The notes under the pieces were generated by a model. That model had not been told where the DNA came from, did not search any database, and was given only the letters and a program-made list of their open reading frames with translations. From Calothrix sp. NIES-4101 (GTDB taxonomy: Bacteria; Cyanobacteriota; Cyanobacteriia; Cyanobacteriales; Nostocaceae): a DNA stretch of 64,000 bases. The stretch spans positions 5,506,794-5,570,793 of the forward strand of contig AP018280.1 of assembly GCA_004296455.1 (NCBI GenBank), written 5' to 3'. The stretch's first letter is position 1. The number at the start of each line of letters is the position of its first letter. A program made the position numbers and the translations under genes. Shown here piece by piece: positions 38,687 through 48,841 of the stretch.

Positions 38687-39205
38687 ATGAAACATACCCT
38701 TTCCGTCCTTGTCGAAGATGAAGCGGGAGTTCTCTCTCGCATTGCTGGTTTATTTGCCCGCCGTGGTTTTAATATCGAAAGCCTTGCAGTCGGACCAGCC
38801 GAACAGTCAGGTGTTTCTCGAATTACGATGGTTGTTCCTGGAGACGATCGCGTAATCGAGCAACTCACGAAACAACTATATAAACTGATCAACGTCCTCA
38901 AAGTTCAGGATATCACCGAAACCCCTTGTGTCGAACGCGAATTAATGCTACTCAAAGTGAACGCAACCAGTAGCAACCGTTCGGAAATTGTCGAACTTTC
39001 ACAAATATTCCGTGCCCGTGTTGTAGACGTAGCCGAAGATTCGCTGACACTCGAAGTTGTAGGTGATCCTGGCAAAATGGTAGCGATCGTCCAGGTATTG
39101 CAAAAATTCGGTCTCAGGGAAGTTGCTCGTACTGGTAAAATTGCTCTCACTCGCGAGTCGGGAGTAAATACTGAGTTGTTAAAGTCTCTGGAAGCAAAAA
39201 TATAG
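38687..39205 (+). CDS. ilvN: Acetolactate synthase small (regulatory) subunit
   Basis: The 172-residue protein has an N-terminal ACT domain ([21 protein letters not shown], then [10 protein letters not shown]) and the C-terminal ALS_ss_C domain. It binds branched-chain amino acids and gives feedback inhibition of the large subunit in valine, leucine and isoleucine synthesis. An in-frame TTG at 38654 would add 11 residues that look unlike the family, so the ATG at 38687 is preferred. The large subunit gene is not nearby. Confidence 0.95.
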   Translation: MKHTLSVLVEDEAGVLSRIAGLFARRGFNIESLAVGPAEQSGVSRITMVVPGDDRVIEQLTKQLYKLINVLKVQDITETPCVERELMLLKVNATSSNRSEIVELSQIFRARVVDVAEDSLTLEVVGDPGKMVAIVQVLQKFGLREVARTGKIALTRESGVNTELLKSLEAKI

Positions 39206-40375
39206 TCGTAAATTTTCTGATGAAGATGTAATTTCCAACTCGATATCTGCATTGTATATCAGAATATTTGGTCAAAATGACTCATTTCTTCTAGTTAGCG
39301 GTAATTGTAGCTATTGTTACTTTTTCTATTGAAACCTGTTGCAATTGGTGTGATTGATACTTCTAATTGTGGATAAAGTTGTGCCAAATTGGCACAAATT
39401 CCATAATTAAAACTGCTACAAAAAGGATGAGCAATTATGGAAGCGAGAAAGGTTATTGAAGTAAATGCAAGCTTTTTTGCAATCATTAACCTTAGTTGTC
39501 AGCAGATAATGCTAGCAAGAATAGCCTGCCATAGTTTGAAATCATTTTCCAGTATCTATCTTTTGGAGTAGAAGATAGAGTTCGTGATCATAGATAATAT
39601 AAAGTTTGAACATTCATGACTTAAGAGAAACTGTCGTATTTAGGGTGCATTCAAATATGTTTTTTCTATCTTCCTTACACACCAATACTAACAAAACGCC
39701 AGTGCAGTTAGATTCATCAGCACTAGGGTGTGTCTCAGTAATCTTAAGTCATTGGGTGTATGGCATCCTCTTATTCTATGAATGAGATGAGTTGCTCAGA
39801 GTAATTAAGTTAGCATTGGTGGTATTTAAAATTGCTGCCAGAGTCGATTGAGATTCAGAAACAATAATAATCATAGTTTAGCGTAAAAGTTGGAGATACA
39901 TTTTGATTATCCGAATGCACTATTATTGATAAGTCTTTGGAATCAGAAATGTTCGGCAATAATAAATCTAAATCAAGTTGTATTACATGCACTAAATTGC
40001 ATGTATTTAACTTGTCTAGCTTACTGTTTATTAAATTCATTCAGTGCCACAATCATGTTTTAGCTGCGTGTCTTTAGAGATGATTATTTATCTTGATAAT
40101 TAGGCTGCATTCTCGCTCTTTTTAAGAAAGCCTGAATGAAAGAGCAATTCTGCGAACTGATAAGAATAAAGGCTCTTCAGTTCTTTTTATGGAAAACTTA
40201 GCTAAAAATCCTTGAAAGCCTTATTACATAGGAATTTAGCCTCAAAAAGTATCATAGTTGCTTGTAATCATTGTTTTGTAAGGGTTTTACTGCAAAAAAA
40301 CCTCAAGCTCCATAAAACTTGCCGAAGAGCCAGAATAAATAAATATTGAGAATACTGAAATAGGAAGAAAAATCC
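39206..40375. other. Long intergenic region upstream of the polysaccharide locus
   Basis: These 1170 bases contain one weak minus-strand candidate gene at 39295-39486. Hairpins include ACATGCAC/TTGCATGT-type near 39985 and GCTCTTT/AAAGAGC at about 40116-40146. The size suggests regulatory sequence for the downstream locus, but I see no definite promoter or riboswitch. Confidence 0.4.
39295..39486 (-). CDS. Possible small secreted protein, 63 residues
   Basis: The frame begins MIAKKLAFTSITFLASIIA, which has a basic N-terminus and hydrophobic core like a signal peptide. A short mature part has two Cys residues (Cys23, Cys31). TAAGG lies four bases before the ATG on the minus strand. I recognise no family and it may be spurious. 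Confidence 0.3.
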   Translation of the reverse strand: MIAKKLAFTSITFLASIIAHPFCSSFNYGICANLAQLYPQLEVSITPIATGFNRKSNNSYNYR

Positions 40376-41788
40376 ATGACTCTTGCAGGTGAAGTTCGTT
40401 CCCCTGTCAATACTAGATTGCCAAATATCATTCGTAATCTGCCAGTATTGTTCTTTTTAGGGGATATTTGTGGATTATTTATTTGTTTAGCCATTGCCTT
40501 TTGGCTGCGTTCTCATCAAGCTCTGAATTGGCTCGACCCGTTGCCTTACGGATTTGTGGGCATCGTGCTTGCTGGATTTTACTTAGCGGATGCTTATAAT
40601 CCAGATAGGCAAATTGCGGGTTTAAGAACACCTGCTCGAATTATTGTTTGTAACCTGGCGATCGCATTCTTGATTTCTGCGCTAATTTACTTGTCAGGTA
40701 TTAGCCAAGAGAATCCAGTTTCATGGCGGAGTGTCTTGTTACCTAGCTTGGGAATGTTTACTATCTGGGCTGTGGTATTGCGTTTGGTAGCGGTGAAGTG
40801 GGTGCGATCGCAGTCCCAAAAAAGTCGCTGGTTGGTTTTAGGAGCAGGTGATAACGCCATCAAATTTTTACACAAATTGCTAGTGCTGAATCCTTTGGGA
40901 AAGTTGACTGTTCTCGCAGAGACTAACCAAGAAACTATTGACTTACCAGATACTAATCTCAGTTATTTGGGCAATTTGAGTGATTTGCCGGCATGGAGTC
41001 AGGAATCATGGTCTGCAATCATCGTTGCAACTCAAGTAGAATTTTCCGAGACCCAGGCACAACAGTTGATGCAGATACGATTACGAGGCATCCCGATTTA
41101 TAGATTGCCGGATGCTTATGAAACGTTTTGGTTTAAACTGCCTTCCTCTTTGCTACAAGATAAATGGTTAGCTTTTAGTGAAGGATTTAACTTGATACCT
41201 GGTGATTTCAGCATGAAGCTCAAGCGAGTGATAGATATCATATTGATACTGTTTTTACTGGCACTAGTTGCACCACTTCTCTTGTTAGTCGCATTGCTAA
41301 TCAGATTAGATAGTCCTGGTCCAATATTTTACAGTCAGCTACGAAGTGGCTTCTACGGTAAACCATTTAGGGTTTATAAATTCCGTTCGATGTATCAGGA
41401 TGCAGAGAAGCGGGGAGCGCAGTGGGCAAGTCAACGTGATCCACGGATTACCAGAGTTGGATACTGGTTACGCTTGTTGAGAATTGACGAATTACCCCAA
41501 ATATGGAATGTTCTACGAGGCGAAATGAGTTTGATTGGTCCGCGTCCAGAAAGACCCGAATTTGATGTCAAACTCAAAGAAGCGATTCCCTATTATGAAG
41601 TACGTTACTTGGTGAAGCCAGGAATTACAGGCTGGGCACAGGTGATGTATCCCTACGGTGCATCTATTGAGGATGCCTATGAAAAGCTTTCCTATGACCT
41701 CTATTACATCAAGAATTATTCCCTTTGGTTAGATTTGGCGATCGCCTTTAAAACAATTAGAGTTGTGTTGTTAGGTAAAGGTAGATAA
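40376..41788 (+). CDS. Priming sugar-phosphate transferase (WcaJ/ExoY type)
   Basis: The 470-residue protein has four to five N-terminal helices, a nucleotide-binding-like central part (about 150-275), a re-entrant membrane segment near 285-305, and a C-terminal bacterial sugar transferase domain. Signatures there are KRVIDIILILFL, YKFRSMYQDAE, LRIDELPQIWNVLRGEMSLIGPRPERPEF and KPGITGWAQV. It loads the first sugar-phosphate on undecaprenyl phosphate to start exopolysaccharide repeats. It is the first gene of the locus. Confidence 0.95.
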   Translation: MTLAGEVRSPVNTRLPNIIRNLPVLFFLGDICGLFICLAIAFWLRSHQALNWLDPLPYGFVGIVLAGFYLADAYNPDRQIAGLRTPARIIVCNLAIAFLISALIYLSGISQENPVSWRSVLLPSLGMFTIWAVVLRLVAVKWVRSQSQKSRWLVLGAGDNAIKFLHKLLVLNPLGKLTVLAETNQETIDLPDTNLSYLGNLSDLPAWSQESWSAIIVATQVEFSETQAQQLMQIRLRGIPIYRLPDAYETFWFKLPSSLLQDKWLAFSEGFNLIPGDFSMKLKRVIDIILILFLLALVAPLLLLVALLIRLDSPGPIFYSQLRSGFYGKPFRVYKFRSMYQDAEKRGAQWASQRDPRITRVGYWLRLLRIDELPQIWNVLRGEMSLIGPRPERPEFDVKLKEAIPYYEVRYLVKPGITGWAQVMYPYGASIEDAYEKLSYDLYYIKNYSLWLDLAIAFKTIRVVLLGKGR

Positions 41789-42297
41789 CAATACTGGCAA
41801 AATAATCAGGATTTAATTAACAAAATAATTTGTGTTTTCTTTCTGGGGGGTGAAAATATAGCTTCAAAGCTTTATGCAGCAAGGATTATAGAATAGCGAT
41901 CGCCCTCAATATCAAACTAAATTCAGAACCAAGTTCAACGCAAAAATAAGGCTTTTGCCCGAAACTTATTAATCATAGAATCAATAAAGACAGAAAATGA
42001 AGTTTATCTTTGTTATGGCAGACGGGCTTAAAACTATTGCTACATCATAGTTTCAGAAGTTTTCGTTACCCCCCCATGTTTTCTTTATATCGGTTGCAGG
42101 TAGTAAGTTCCAACATAACACCTGAACCGAAAACATATGGAATTAGAATCAAAACGCTCCTTTGCAGAATTAAATTATTGAGAATTACAACTCTATTGAT
42201 TATCCTAACTGCCCCTGTTTATGTACCCTGAAGAACTGGAGAGAGTAAAAAGCTAAAGCTCAAAATCCATTCAAATTAAAAATCATCAATAACAATA
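41789..42297. other. Intergenic region within the polysaccharide locus
   Basis: These 509 bases hold a HIP1 site and no convincing gene. A 73-codon frame at 42010-42231 starting at TTG looks random. A CCCCCCCA tract lies near 42070 and a GGGGGG tract near 41846. Confidence 0.35.
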
Positions 42298-43569
42298 ATG
42301 AAATATCTTCATTTCACCCAAAAGATAAATAGTTTTTTGAGTATATTAAGTGCCAATGTTATTAATAACTTTTGTTCATTTCTGATTACAATTTTTACGG
42401 CAAGATTTCTCGGTCCCATGGAATTTGCTAAGTTTGCTTTAGCTGTGGCTCTCACAACGAATTTAGCTTCTATATTAGACTTAGGTAGCAGTACAGCTTT
42501 AATTCGTTTATATAATGCCGCAAAAGATGATAATTATAAATCCATTTTAATCAATGTTATTAGTAATTTTAAACTTGGTTTATGTCTATTAATGATTGTC
42601 CTCAGTTATCCAGGAGGGCAACTCCTAATCCAAATTTTTCCTATTCTTAAAGATACAGGTTTTTTAGTTTATCTGGTCATTGTTTCTAGTGGATTACTTA
42701 GTATGTGGATGACCACAATAGCAGCAGAGCAATCTCAGAAACACTTCAGGTCTTTCCAACTATATACCCTGGCTTATGGAATTCTACGATTGATTGTAGC
42801 CGCAATATTTATAATCAAACAACAAATTTCACTTGCCACTATTTTTACATCACTTTATGCAATACCAATTTCAATATTAATGATTTATAAATATATTTCA
42901 AAATATATATTTTTAAAATCTGATAATAATAGTTATATTGAATATATTGAAGCTAATAATTTCAAAATATTGAAATCAATTTTTAATTACGGTGTTTGGG
43001 TTGGCATAGGTGGATTCTTATTTAGTTTACTTTATCAATTACCACAGTTTGTGTTAGCCCGTACAGCCAGTGGTAGTGAAGTAGGATTTTATGGTGCAGG
43101 GTTTACTTTTCTACCAGTCTTTATGTTAACTAATGATTCTATTCGTACAATTCTTTTACCAGAAGTATCAGCTATTCAAAGTCCAGAAGGTAGGCAAAAT
43201 TTTCAAAAGCGTTTATGGCAGATATCTCCTATATTTTTTAGCCTGATGACAACAGTTTTAGTTGTTATGTCTTGTGTTCAATATTTTTTATTGGGTCAAA
43301 GATACCAGGATAGTATTTTAGTATTTTTAGCTATGGGTTCTAGCACTATTTTAGTGATGTTTCTAGGTTATTCCAATACACTCATCCATTCCCTCGGAAT
43401 TCCCTATATAGATGTTATGGTAAATATGACCAGAGTCATTGGCTTTATACTCTTCAGTTTTTTTATACCAAAGACAGCTGTTTGGATGAGTTTATGCCTT
43501 GGAGGGATAATGATTATAGGAGAATTAATTATTTACTTTATCATCAAAAATAGAGTTTATAAAGTGTAA
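42298..43569 (+). CDS. Polysaccharide flippase (Wzx type)
   Basis: The 423-residue protein has about 12 membrane helices and an N-terminus typical of the MATE/MOP flippase superfamily (TARFLGPMEFAKFALAVALT). It should flip lipid-linked repeat units across the plasma membrane. The DNA is AT-rich relative to the flanking housekeeping genes, a feature common in polysaccharide loci. The wzy-like gene begins five bases after its stop. Confidence 0.9.
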   Translation: MKYLHFTQKINSFLSILSANVINNFCSFLITIFTARFLGPMEFAKFALAVALTTNLASILDLGSSTALIRLYNAAKDDNYKSILINVISNFKLGLCLLMIVLSYPGGQLLIQIFPILKDTGFLVYLVIVSSGLLSMWMTTIAAEQSQKHFRSFQLYTLAYGILRLIVAAIFIIKQQISLATIFTSLYAIPISILMIYKYISKYIFLKSDNNSYIEYIEANNFKILKSIFNYGVWVGIGGFLFSLLYQLPQFVLARTASGSEVGFYGAGFTFLPVFMLTNDSIRTILLPEVSAIQSPEGRQNFQKRLWQISPIFFSLMTTVLVVMSCVQYFLLGQRYQDSILVFLAMGSSTILVMFLGYSNTLIHSLGIPYIDVMVNMTRVIGFILFSFFIPKTAVWMSLCLGGIMIIGELIIYFIIKNRVYKV

Positions 43570-43573
43570 TGTT

Positions 43574-44980
43574 ATGACTTTAAAAGCTAAAAATCATAGA
43601 TTAATAATATTAATTTTAGTTTTTTTGCTAGGTCTGGTTTTTATAGCAGCAACGTTGTTGATTTTTATATTAGACATAAATATAGAGCAGTCTTTAATTA
43701 TAACCATAGCGTCAATAATTGTTGCAATTTTTTTGTTTTTTATTGTTTTTAAACAATTTCAAATAGGTTTTGCTATTTTAATGTTTATGTTGCCTTTTGA
43801 AGAACTCCTAGGGATAGATGGTGGTGGTAGTTTTACGAGATATTTAATTATTGTCAATTTAATAGGGATGTTATCGCAAAAAGTTTTTGTCAGACCTAAT
43901 AAAATTAAATTTTATTCAAACCGGATTTTACAAGTTTTTTTGATTTTGATTATTTGGACATTTACAACTTCTTTTTGGAGTACTTACCCTGAAAGAAGCT
44001 TTGTCATCACAACAACTTCTATTGGTAACTTGATTTTGCTTTATTCAGTTTTTATTAGTAATATTAAATGGCTGTCAATTTATTGGATATCAATGATTTT
44101 AGGAAGTTTCGTCGCAGTTAATCTTACTCTCCTGCTACCTGGCTCCCAAGGATTAGAAAATGATGTTACTCGCTTTACAACGGGCGGACAAGACCCTAAC
44201 GATCTTGCTGGTTTGTTATTAATTGCCATGGGGACAGGAATGTATGGAATTTATCCCAAAATTCAGTCTAAAATTGGCAAAATATTGTTAATTTTGATTC
44301 TATGTTGTCTACTTGTTGCTGTTGTATTTACCCAGTCTAGAACCGGATTAATTGCATTATTAATGCTTTTATTGATTCGTTTTAGTGACTCTAAGCAAAA
44401 AAATGTTTATGGTTATTATGTTTTGTTTGGAATTGTTGTATCGCTAATTTATGTTTTTGCTGGGGATACTATAAGTAATATAGTAAGCAATTATGCATCA
44501 CAAATTTTTGCCAGATTTAATGAATTAGATGAGAATACTCTAGCGCAAGCTAGAGTAAATGTTTGGGAAGCAACAATAGAAGCGATTAAACAAAATTTTT
44601 TTCTAGGGGTTGGTGCAGGAAATATGCCCTATGTCATAGATAATTATTCAAACGAGATTTTGCCAAGAAGTAGTTATGATCCAAATCAGGGTCTTGTGGC
44701 TCATAACATCATTCTTGGAATATGGGGTGAAACAGGTTTAATAGGATTAATTATTTTTTTATTGATGTTTTTTATCACTTTCAAACAGGCATTTGTTCTT
44801 GCGAAAGATCACTATTTAGGTAAGTCAATGTTGATTGCACTTTTTGTAGTTTGCATCATGGGAATGAGTTTATCATGGGAAAATAAGAAAATAGTCTACA
44901 TTATACTGGGAACTATATCAGCATTATGGAGATATCGAAATAATTCTTTAGGGCATTCAACTAATGTTAAAATCAACTGA
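43574..44980 (+). CDS. O-antigen ligase/polymerase-like protein (Wzy type)
   Basis: The 468-residue protein has about ten helices with a large periplasmic loop containing ARVNVWEATIEAIKQNFFLGVGAGNMPY and GLVAHNIILGIWGETGLIG, signatures of the O-antigen ligase/polymerase family. DPNDLAGLLLIAMG is also typical. It probably polymerises repeat units, but ligase activity cannot be excluded. Its last codons overlap the start of the next gene by 17 bases. Confidence 0.88.
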   Translation: MTLKAKNHRLIILILVFLLGLVFIAATLLIFILDINIEQSLIITIASIIVAIFLFFIVFKQFQIGFAILMFMLPFEELLGIDGGGSFTRYLIIVNLIGMLSQKVFVRPNKIKFYSNRILQVFLILIIWTFTTSFWSTYPERSFVITTTSIGNLILLYSVFISNIKWLSIYWISMILGSFVAVNLTLLLPGSQGLENDVTRFTTGGQDPNDLAGLLLIAMGTGMYGIYPKIQSKIGKILLILILCCLLVAVVFTQSRTGLIALLMLLLIRFSDSKQKNVYGYYVLFGIVVSLIYVFAGDTISNIVSNYASQIFARFNELDENTLAQARVNVWEATIEAIKQNFFLGVGAGNMPYVIDNYSNEILPRSSYDPNQGLVAHNIILGIWGETGLIGLIIFLLMFFITFKQAFVLAKDHYLGKSMLIALFVVCIMGMSLSWENKKIVYIILGTISALWRYRNNSLGHSTNVKIN

Positions 44981-46139
44981 AAAATTATCACTACAAAAGG
45001 CAAATAATTCAGTATCTTCCAATATATCCGGAAGAATAGCTTTTTTTATTCGGAATTTAGAAGGAGGTGGAGCGCAAAAAATTTTACTCAATTTGCTTAA
45101 ACCAATGGTCAAGCAAGGTATGCAAATAGACCTTGTTTTGTCTTTAGCTGATGGTCATTTTTTGGCACAAGTTCCAGAAGGAGTGCGAGTCATTGATTTA
45201 AAATCAAAACAGGTTATTCCATCTACATTGCCACTTTCTCGCTATTTGCAGCAAGAAAAACCCCAGGTTCTAGTAGCAAATATGAACAGCTGTAATGTGG
45301 CTGCTGTGATGGCGAGAATGCTCTCATCTGTCTCTACTCGCATAGTGTTAGTGGAACATAATACTTTTTCCTATCACAAAAGTAGCTTTCCCCTAAAAGC
45401 CAAGTTGTTTTTACCAACCTTGATGCGGTGGCTATATCCCCATGCTGATAGTATTATTGCTGTCTCTAACGGAGCCGCTCGCGATTTAGAATCACAAATA
45501 AATTTGAAAAAGAATCTAGTTAAAACAATTTACAACCCAATTATTGATAGGCACTTATTAGAAAAGGCAAAAGAACCGCTCGATCACCCTTGGTTTCAGC
45601 CTAATCAACCACCTGTAATTTTGACAGTTGGAAGACTTATCGCCCAGAAAGATCACGAGACTCTGATTAGAGCTTTTGCACTTCTGCGTCGTCAAAAACC
45701 CGCTAGATTGTTGATTTTAGGAGAAGGGGATTTACAAAACCGCTTACAAACTCTGGTGAAGGAATTAGGTATCGAGTCTGATGTTTCTTTACCGGGATTT
45801 ATTGTTAATCCTTATGCTTATATGAGTCAAGCTAGTATGTTTGTTTTATCCTCAATTTATGAGGGATTACCCACGGTTATAGTTGAAGCAATGGCTTGTG
45901 GTTGCCCTGTAGTGTCAACCAATTGTCCTTCTGGACCAGAAGAAATTCTAGAGGATGAAAAGTATGGATTATTGGTTCCCGTAGGAGATACCGTTGCTTT
46001 AGCTCATGCAATGGAGCAAATGTTAGATAATCCAACTGATAAAACTTTACTCACACAAAAAGCTCAAAATTTTACTACCGATTGTGCAGTATTTCAGTAT
46101 TTGTCAGTAATGGGTTTGAAGGAACAAGTTTCTAGATGA
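44964..46139 (+). CDS. Glycosyltransferase family 4
   Basis: The 391-residue protein has a GT-B fold with GGGAQKILLNLLKPM near the N-terminus and the donor site STIYEGLPTVIVEAMACGCPVV-type E-x7-E motif (here SIYEGLPTVIVEAMACG). TVGRLIAQKDHETLIRAF is the usual start of the C-terminal domain. It adds a sugar to the lipid-linked repeat in the cytoplasm. Its start lies within the end of the wzy-like gene, showing tight coupling. Confidence 0.93.
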   Translation: MLKSTEKLSLQKANNSVSSNISGRIAFFIRNLEGGGAQKILLNLLKPMVKQGMQIDLVLSLADGHFLAQVPEGVRVIDLKSKQVIPSTLPLSRYLQQEKPQVLVANMNSCNVAAVMARMLSSVSTRIVLVEHNTFSYHKSSFPLKAKLFLPTLMRWLYPHADSIIAVSNGAARDLESQINLKKNLVKTIYNPIIDRHLLEKAKEPLDHPWFQPNQPPVILTVGRLIAQKDHETLIRAFALLRRQKPARLLILGEGDLQNRLQTLVKELGIESDVSLPGFIVNPYAYMSQASMFVLSSIYEGLPTVIVEAMACGCPVVSTNCPSGPEEILEDEKYGLLVPVGDTVALAHAMEQMLDNPTDKTLLTQKAQNFTTDCAVFQYLSVMGLKEQVSR

Positions 46140-46226
46140 AAGTAATGATAATTACTAAGGAAAGTATGGTTAATTGGTATTTATATGAGGTAAATCTCCT
46201 TTTGATTTAACTACTCCTGTAAATGT

Positions 46227-46281
46227 AAAAAATCCTGTCATGACTCGTCGCCATATCTCAGACATAAGAGCAGGTTTTTTT
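46227..46281 (+). terminator. Possible terminator inside the polysaccharide locus
   Basis: AAAAAATCCTG (46227-46236 region) can pair with CAGGTTTTTTT (46271-46281) across a long loop and ends in a T-run. It may separate the wzx-wzy-GT4 unit from the downstream genes. A long loop makes this less sure. Confidence 0.45.
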
Positions 46282-46357
46282 GCTGATTCATTTATACTCA
46301 AATTAGAGTCCATCTACTTTATGTACTTTGAAGTGCTACTAGTCAGGATGTAATTAA

Positions 46358-47401
46358 TTGGAAGTATCAACAGAAAAAATGCTAAATTCAACTATGGGCA
46401 ACCTCAAATTTTCTCGAATCGACTACCAACAATTGACAGAGTTAGAGAGTTTTGGGACTCGTAATATTTTTCAAACAGTAAATTGGTTGAATTTTGTCAA
46501 GGAAACCCAAAATGCAGAACCTGTTGTTGCAGTCATTGAAAATGAAAATATCCCAGTAGGATACTTCACAGGGCTGATTATCAAAAAATTTGGATTGCGG
46601 ATATTAGGCTCTCCCTTTCCAGGATGGACAACATCATACATGGGTTTCAATTTACATCCATCTGTACAGAATGTTGATGCATTAATTGCTCTAGAAAAAT
46701 TTGCATTTTATGATTTAAAGTGTGTTCATCTGGAAATAATGAATCGACACTTAAATACAGATGATTTATTGAAAGCTGGATATAAATGTGATTTCTTCCC
46801 TAACTTTGAAATTGATTTAAGTCAAGATGAAGATCATATTTTTGCATCCATGTCCTCTTCTTGTCGTTGGAGTATCAGGAAAGCAAAAAAACTCGGTGTC
46901 ACTATAGAAATTGCTGAAGATTTATCATTTGCCGATGATTATTATTCCCAGTTACAAGATGTGTTTGCTAAACAAAAGCTAGTACCAACTTATCCTAAGG
47001 AACGTGTAGAAAGCCTAATTAGGAATCTTTTGCCTACTTCTCAATTGCTGTTGCTCAGAGCTAAAGATGACAACAATAACTGCATTGCAACTGGAATTTT
47101 TCCTGCCTTAAATGACACAATGTTTTTTTGGGGAGGAGCGAGTTATCGCACCTATCAAGATCTTCGTCCAAATGAAGCACTAATATGGTTTGCCATGCGT
47201 TATTGGAAGTCAAGGGGTGTTTCTATTTTGGATATGGCGGGAGCAAGAGACTATAAGAGAAAATATGGAGTTGTATCTGAGATTGCAATTCCATGGGGAC
47301 GAAAGTCAAAGTATCATACTCTGGAAAAACTGCGTAATTTTGGCAAATTTTTAGCTGATAAAAAGCAAAAATTAGCAGGACTAAAACTAAATAAGTCATA
47401 A
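46358..47401 (+). CDS. FemAB/GNAT-like acyltransferase
   Basis: The 347-residue protein has the duplicated GNAT fold of the FemAB/CelD (Acetyltransf_6) family, with the C-terminal stretch RPNEALIWFAMRYWKSRGVSILDMAGARDYKRKYG. It may transfer an acyl or amino-acyl group to a sugar or lipid-linked unit of the polysaccharide. The TTG start at 46358 is weak; ATGs at 46379 and 46394 are alternatives. The gene is immediately followed by the tandem octamer repeat, which shares its stop codon. Confidence 0.8.
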   Translation: MEVSTEKMLNSTMGNLKFSRIDYQQLTELESFGTRNIFQTVNWLNFVKETQNAEPVVAVIENENIPVGYFTGLIIKKFGLRILGSPFPGWTTSYMGFNLHPSVQNVDALIALEKFAFYDLKCVHLEIMNRHLNTDDLLKAGYKCDFFPNFEIDLSQDEDHIFASMSSSCRWSIRKAKKLGVTIEIAEDLSFADDYYSQLQDVFAKQKLVPTYPKERVESLIRNLLPTSQLLLLRAKDDNNNCIATGIFPALNDTMFFWGGASYRTYQDLRPNEALIWFAMRYWKSRGVSILDMAGARDYKRKYGVVSEIAIPWGRKSKYHTLEKLRNFGKFLADKKQKLAGLKLNKS

Positions 47402-47456
47402 AATCATAAAATCATAAAATCATAAAATCATAAAATCATAAAATCATAAAATCATA
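47401..47456. repeat. Seven perfect tandem copies of an octamer
   Basis: AAATCATA is repeated seven times without change, starting at the last base of the preceding gene's stop codon. The array is 56 bases long in the 87-base spacer before the next glycosyltransferase. Such an array could change in copy number by slippage. Confidence 0.95.
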
Positions 47457-47488
47457 AATTATTACTTATTACTTAGCAGGAAATAGTT

Positions 47489-48805
47489 ATGCCTTATAAA
47501 CAAATAGAACCAGAAATTAATACTGCTAAACAGGAACAAAGTTTACATCATCAGAGTTTTATCAAGGATTCAAATATGAAAGTTTGGATTATCACTATGA
47601 TATTTCCAGGTATATCAGAAACCTTCGCATCTAATGATGTTCATACCATGAGAAATGCTGGCTTAAAAGTTGCGATACATGGATTGCGTCCAACCCCTAA
47701 ATTATTCTCGAAATTAGTGCTAGAGTGGGGTCTTTCAGACATATGGATTACACATAATTCTCTCATCTATTCTTTACAAGGATTATGGATTGGTTGCAAA
47801 AATCCACGAATATTAATTGACTTCATGGTGTGGATTTTTAAACATACTTGGAAAAGACCCATTAATTTATTCAAGAGCTTAATCTTTGTACCAAGAAGCT
47901 TACAAATATATGATTTAGCTCGACAAAATAATCCAGATATTGTCCATTTATATTGGTCTCATTTTCCGTCCTTAGTTGGTTACTTAATCCAAAAATACCT
48001 TCCAAAAATCGTTATGACAATATCTTTTGTTGCCCATGATGTTCATAATTTAGAATTTCAATCCCAAGATTCTTATACTGGTTGTGTGGCTCGTCATGCC
48101 GATCTAGTTCATACAATTACAGCAGATAATATCCCAGTAATTGAAAAGTATGGTATTCCCAAAGAACAAATATTATTGTCATATCATGGTATCGATTTTC
48201 GTAAAATTCCAGAGCAGAAAGCAAAAATAAAGCGACGTATTATTACTGCTGGAAGATTAATCCCAGAAAAAGGTTTTAGTGATACTCTCAAAGCTTTTAA
48301 ACAAGTGTTAGAACGATATCCTGATGCATCACTTGTAGTCTTGGGAGATGGACCAGAAAGAAAAAATTTACAAGCTTTAGCTCAGTCTCTAAATATTAGT
48401 CATGCTGTTGATTTTCGAGGCTTTGTTACTCACAACGAAATTTTCGAGGAAATGGCTTTAGCAGAAATTTTTCTGTTTATGTCATTTTACAAAGCAGAAA
48501 GACTGCCCAATGTGGTGAAGGAAGCAATAGCCTGTCAATGTTTATGTATTATCAGTCATACACCGGGTATTGAAGAACTTATTAGTGATAAAATGCATGG
48601 TTATATTGTCCCACAACATGATACAGATGCTGCGGCAAAATTGATTCAACAAGCATTTTCAAATCCAGAGCAGATGAATCAGATTAATGAAGCGGCTTAC
48701 CAGCATTTGAAAAATAACTTTGATATTGAACGAATTATTGCAGATTTGCAACAACGGTGGTTCAAGTTATTAACTGAGAAAAAATATTCTAATCTAGGTC
48801 TATAA
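47489..48805 (+). CDS. Glycosyltransferase family 4, second
   Basis: The 438-residue protein is GT-B. The C-terminal donor domain starts at RRIITAGRLIPEKGFSDTL, and KAERLPNVVKEAIACQCLCI carries the E-x7-E-like pair. The N-terminal 30 residues look unconserved; an internal Met (residue 30, MKVWIITMIFPGISETF) may be the true start, matching family N-termini. It acts on cytoplasmic lipid-linked sugars. Confidence 0.9.
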   Translation: MPYKQIEPEINTAKQEQSLHHQSFIKDSNMKVWIITMIFPGISETFASNDVHTMRNAGLKVAIHGLRPTPKLFSKLVLEWGLSDIWITHNSLIYSLQGLWIGCKNPRILIDFMVWIFKHTWKRPINLFKSLIFVPRSLQIYDLARQNNPDIVHLYWSHFPSLVGYLIQKYLPKIVMTISFVAHDVHNLEFQSQDSYTGCVARHADLVHTITADNIPVIEKYGIPKEQILLSYHGIDFRKIPEQKAKIKRRIITAGRLIPEKGFSDTLKAFKQVLERYPDASLVVLGDGPERKNLQALAQSLNISHAVDFRGFVTHNEIFEEMALAEIFLFMSFYKAERLPNVVKEAIACQCLCIISHTPGIEELISDKMHGYIVPQHDTDAAAKLIQQAFSNPEQMNQINEAAYQHLKNNFDIERIIADLQQRWFKLLTEKKYSNLGL

Positions 48806-48841
48806 ATAGATAAAACTTCACTTTATTTGAGGTAATGATAA

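Noticed and set aside
39855-40040. 61-codon minus-strand frame in the region before the polysaccharide locus
   Set aside because: Low-complexity Leu/Asp-rich product, no start signals; more likely chance.
42010-42231. 73-codon frame in the gap after the priming transferase gene
   Set aside because: TTG start without a ribosome binding site and no family resemblance.
47401-47456. CRISPR array in the octamer repeats
   Set aside because: Units are 8 bases with no spacers.
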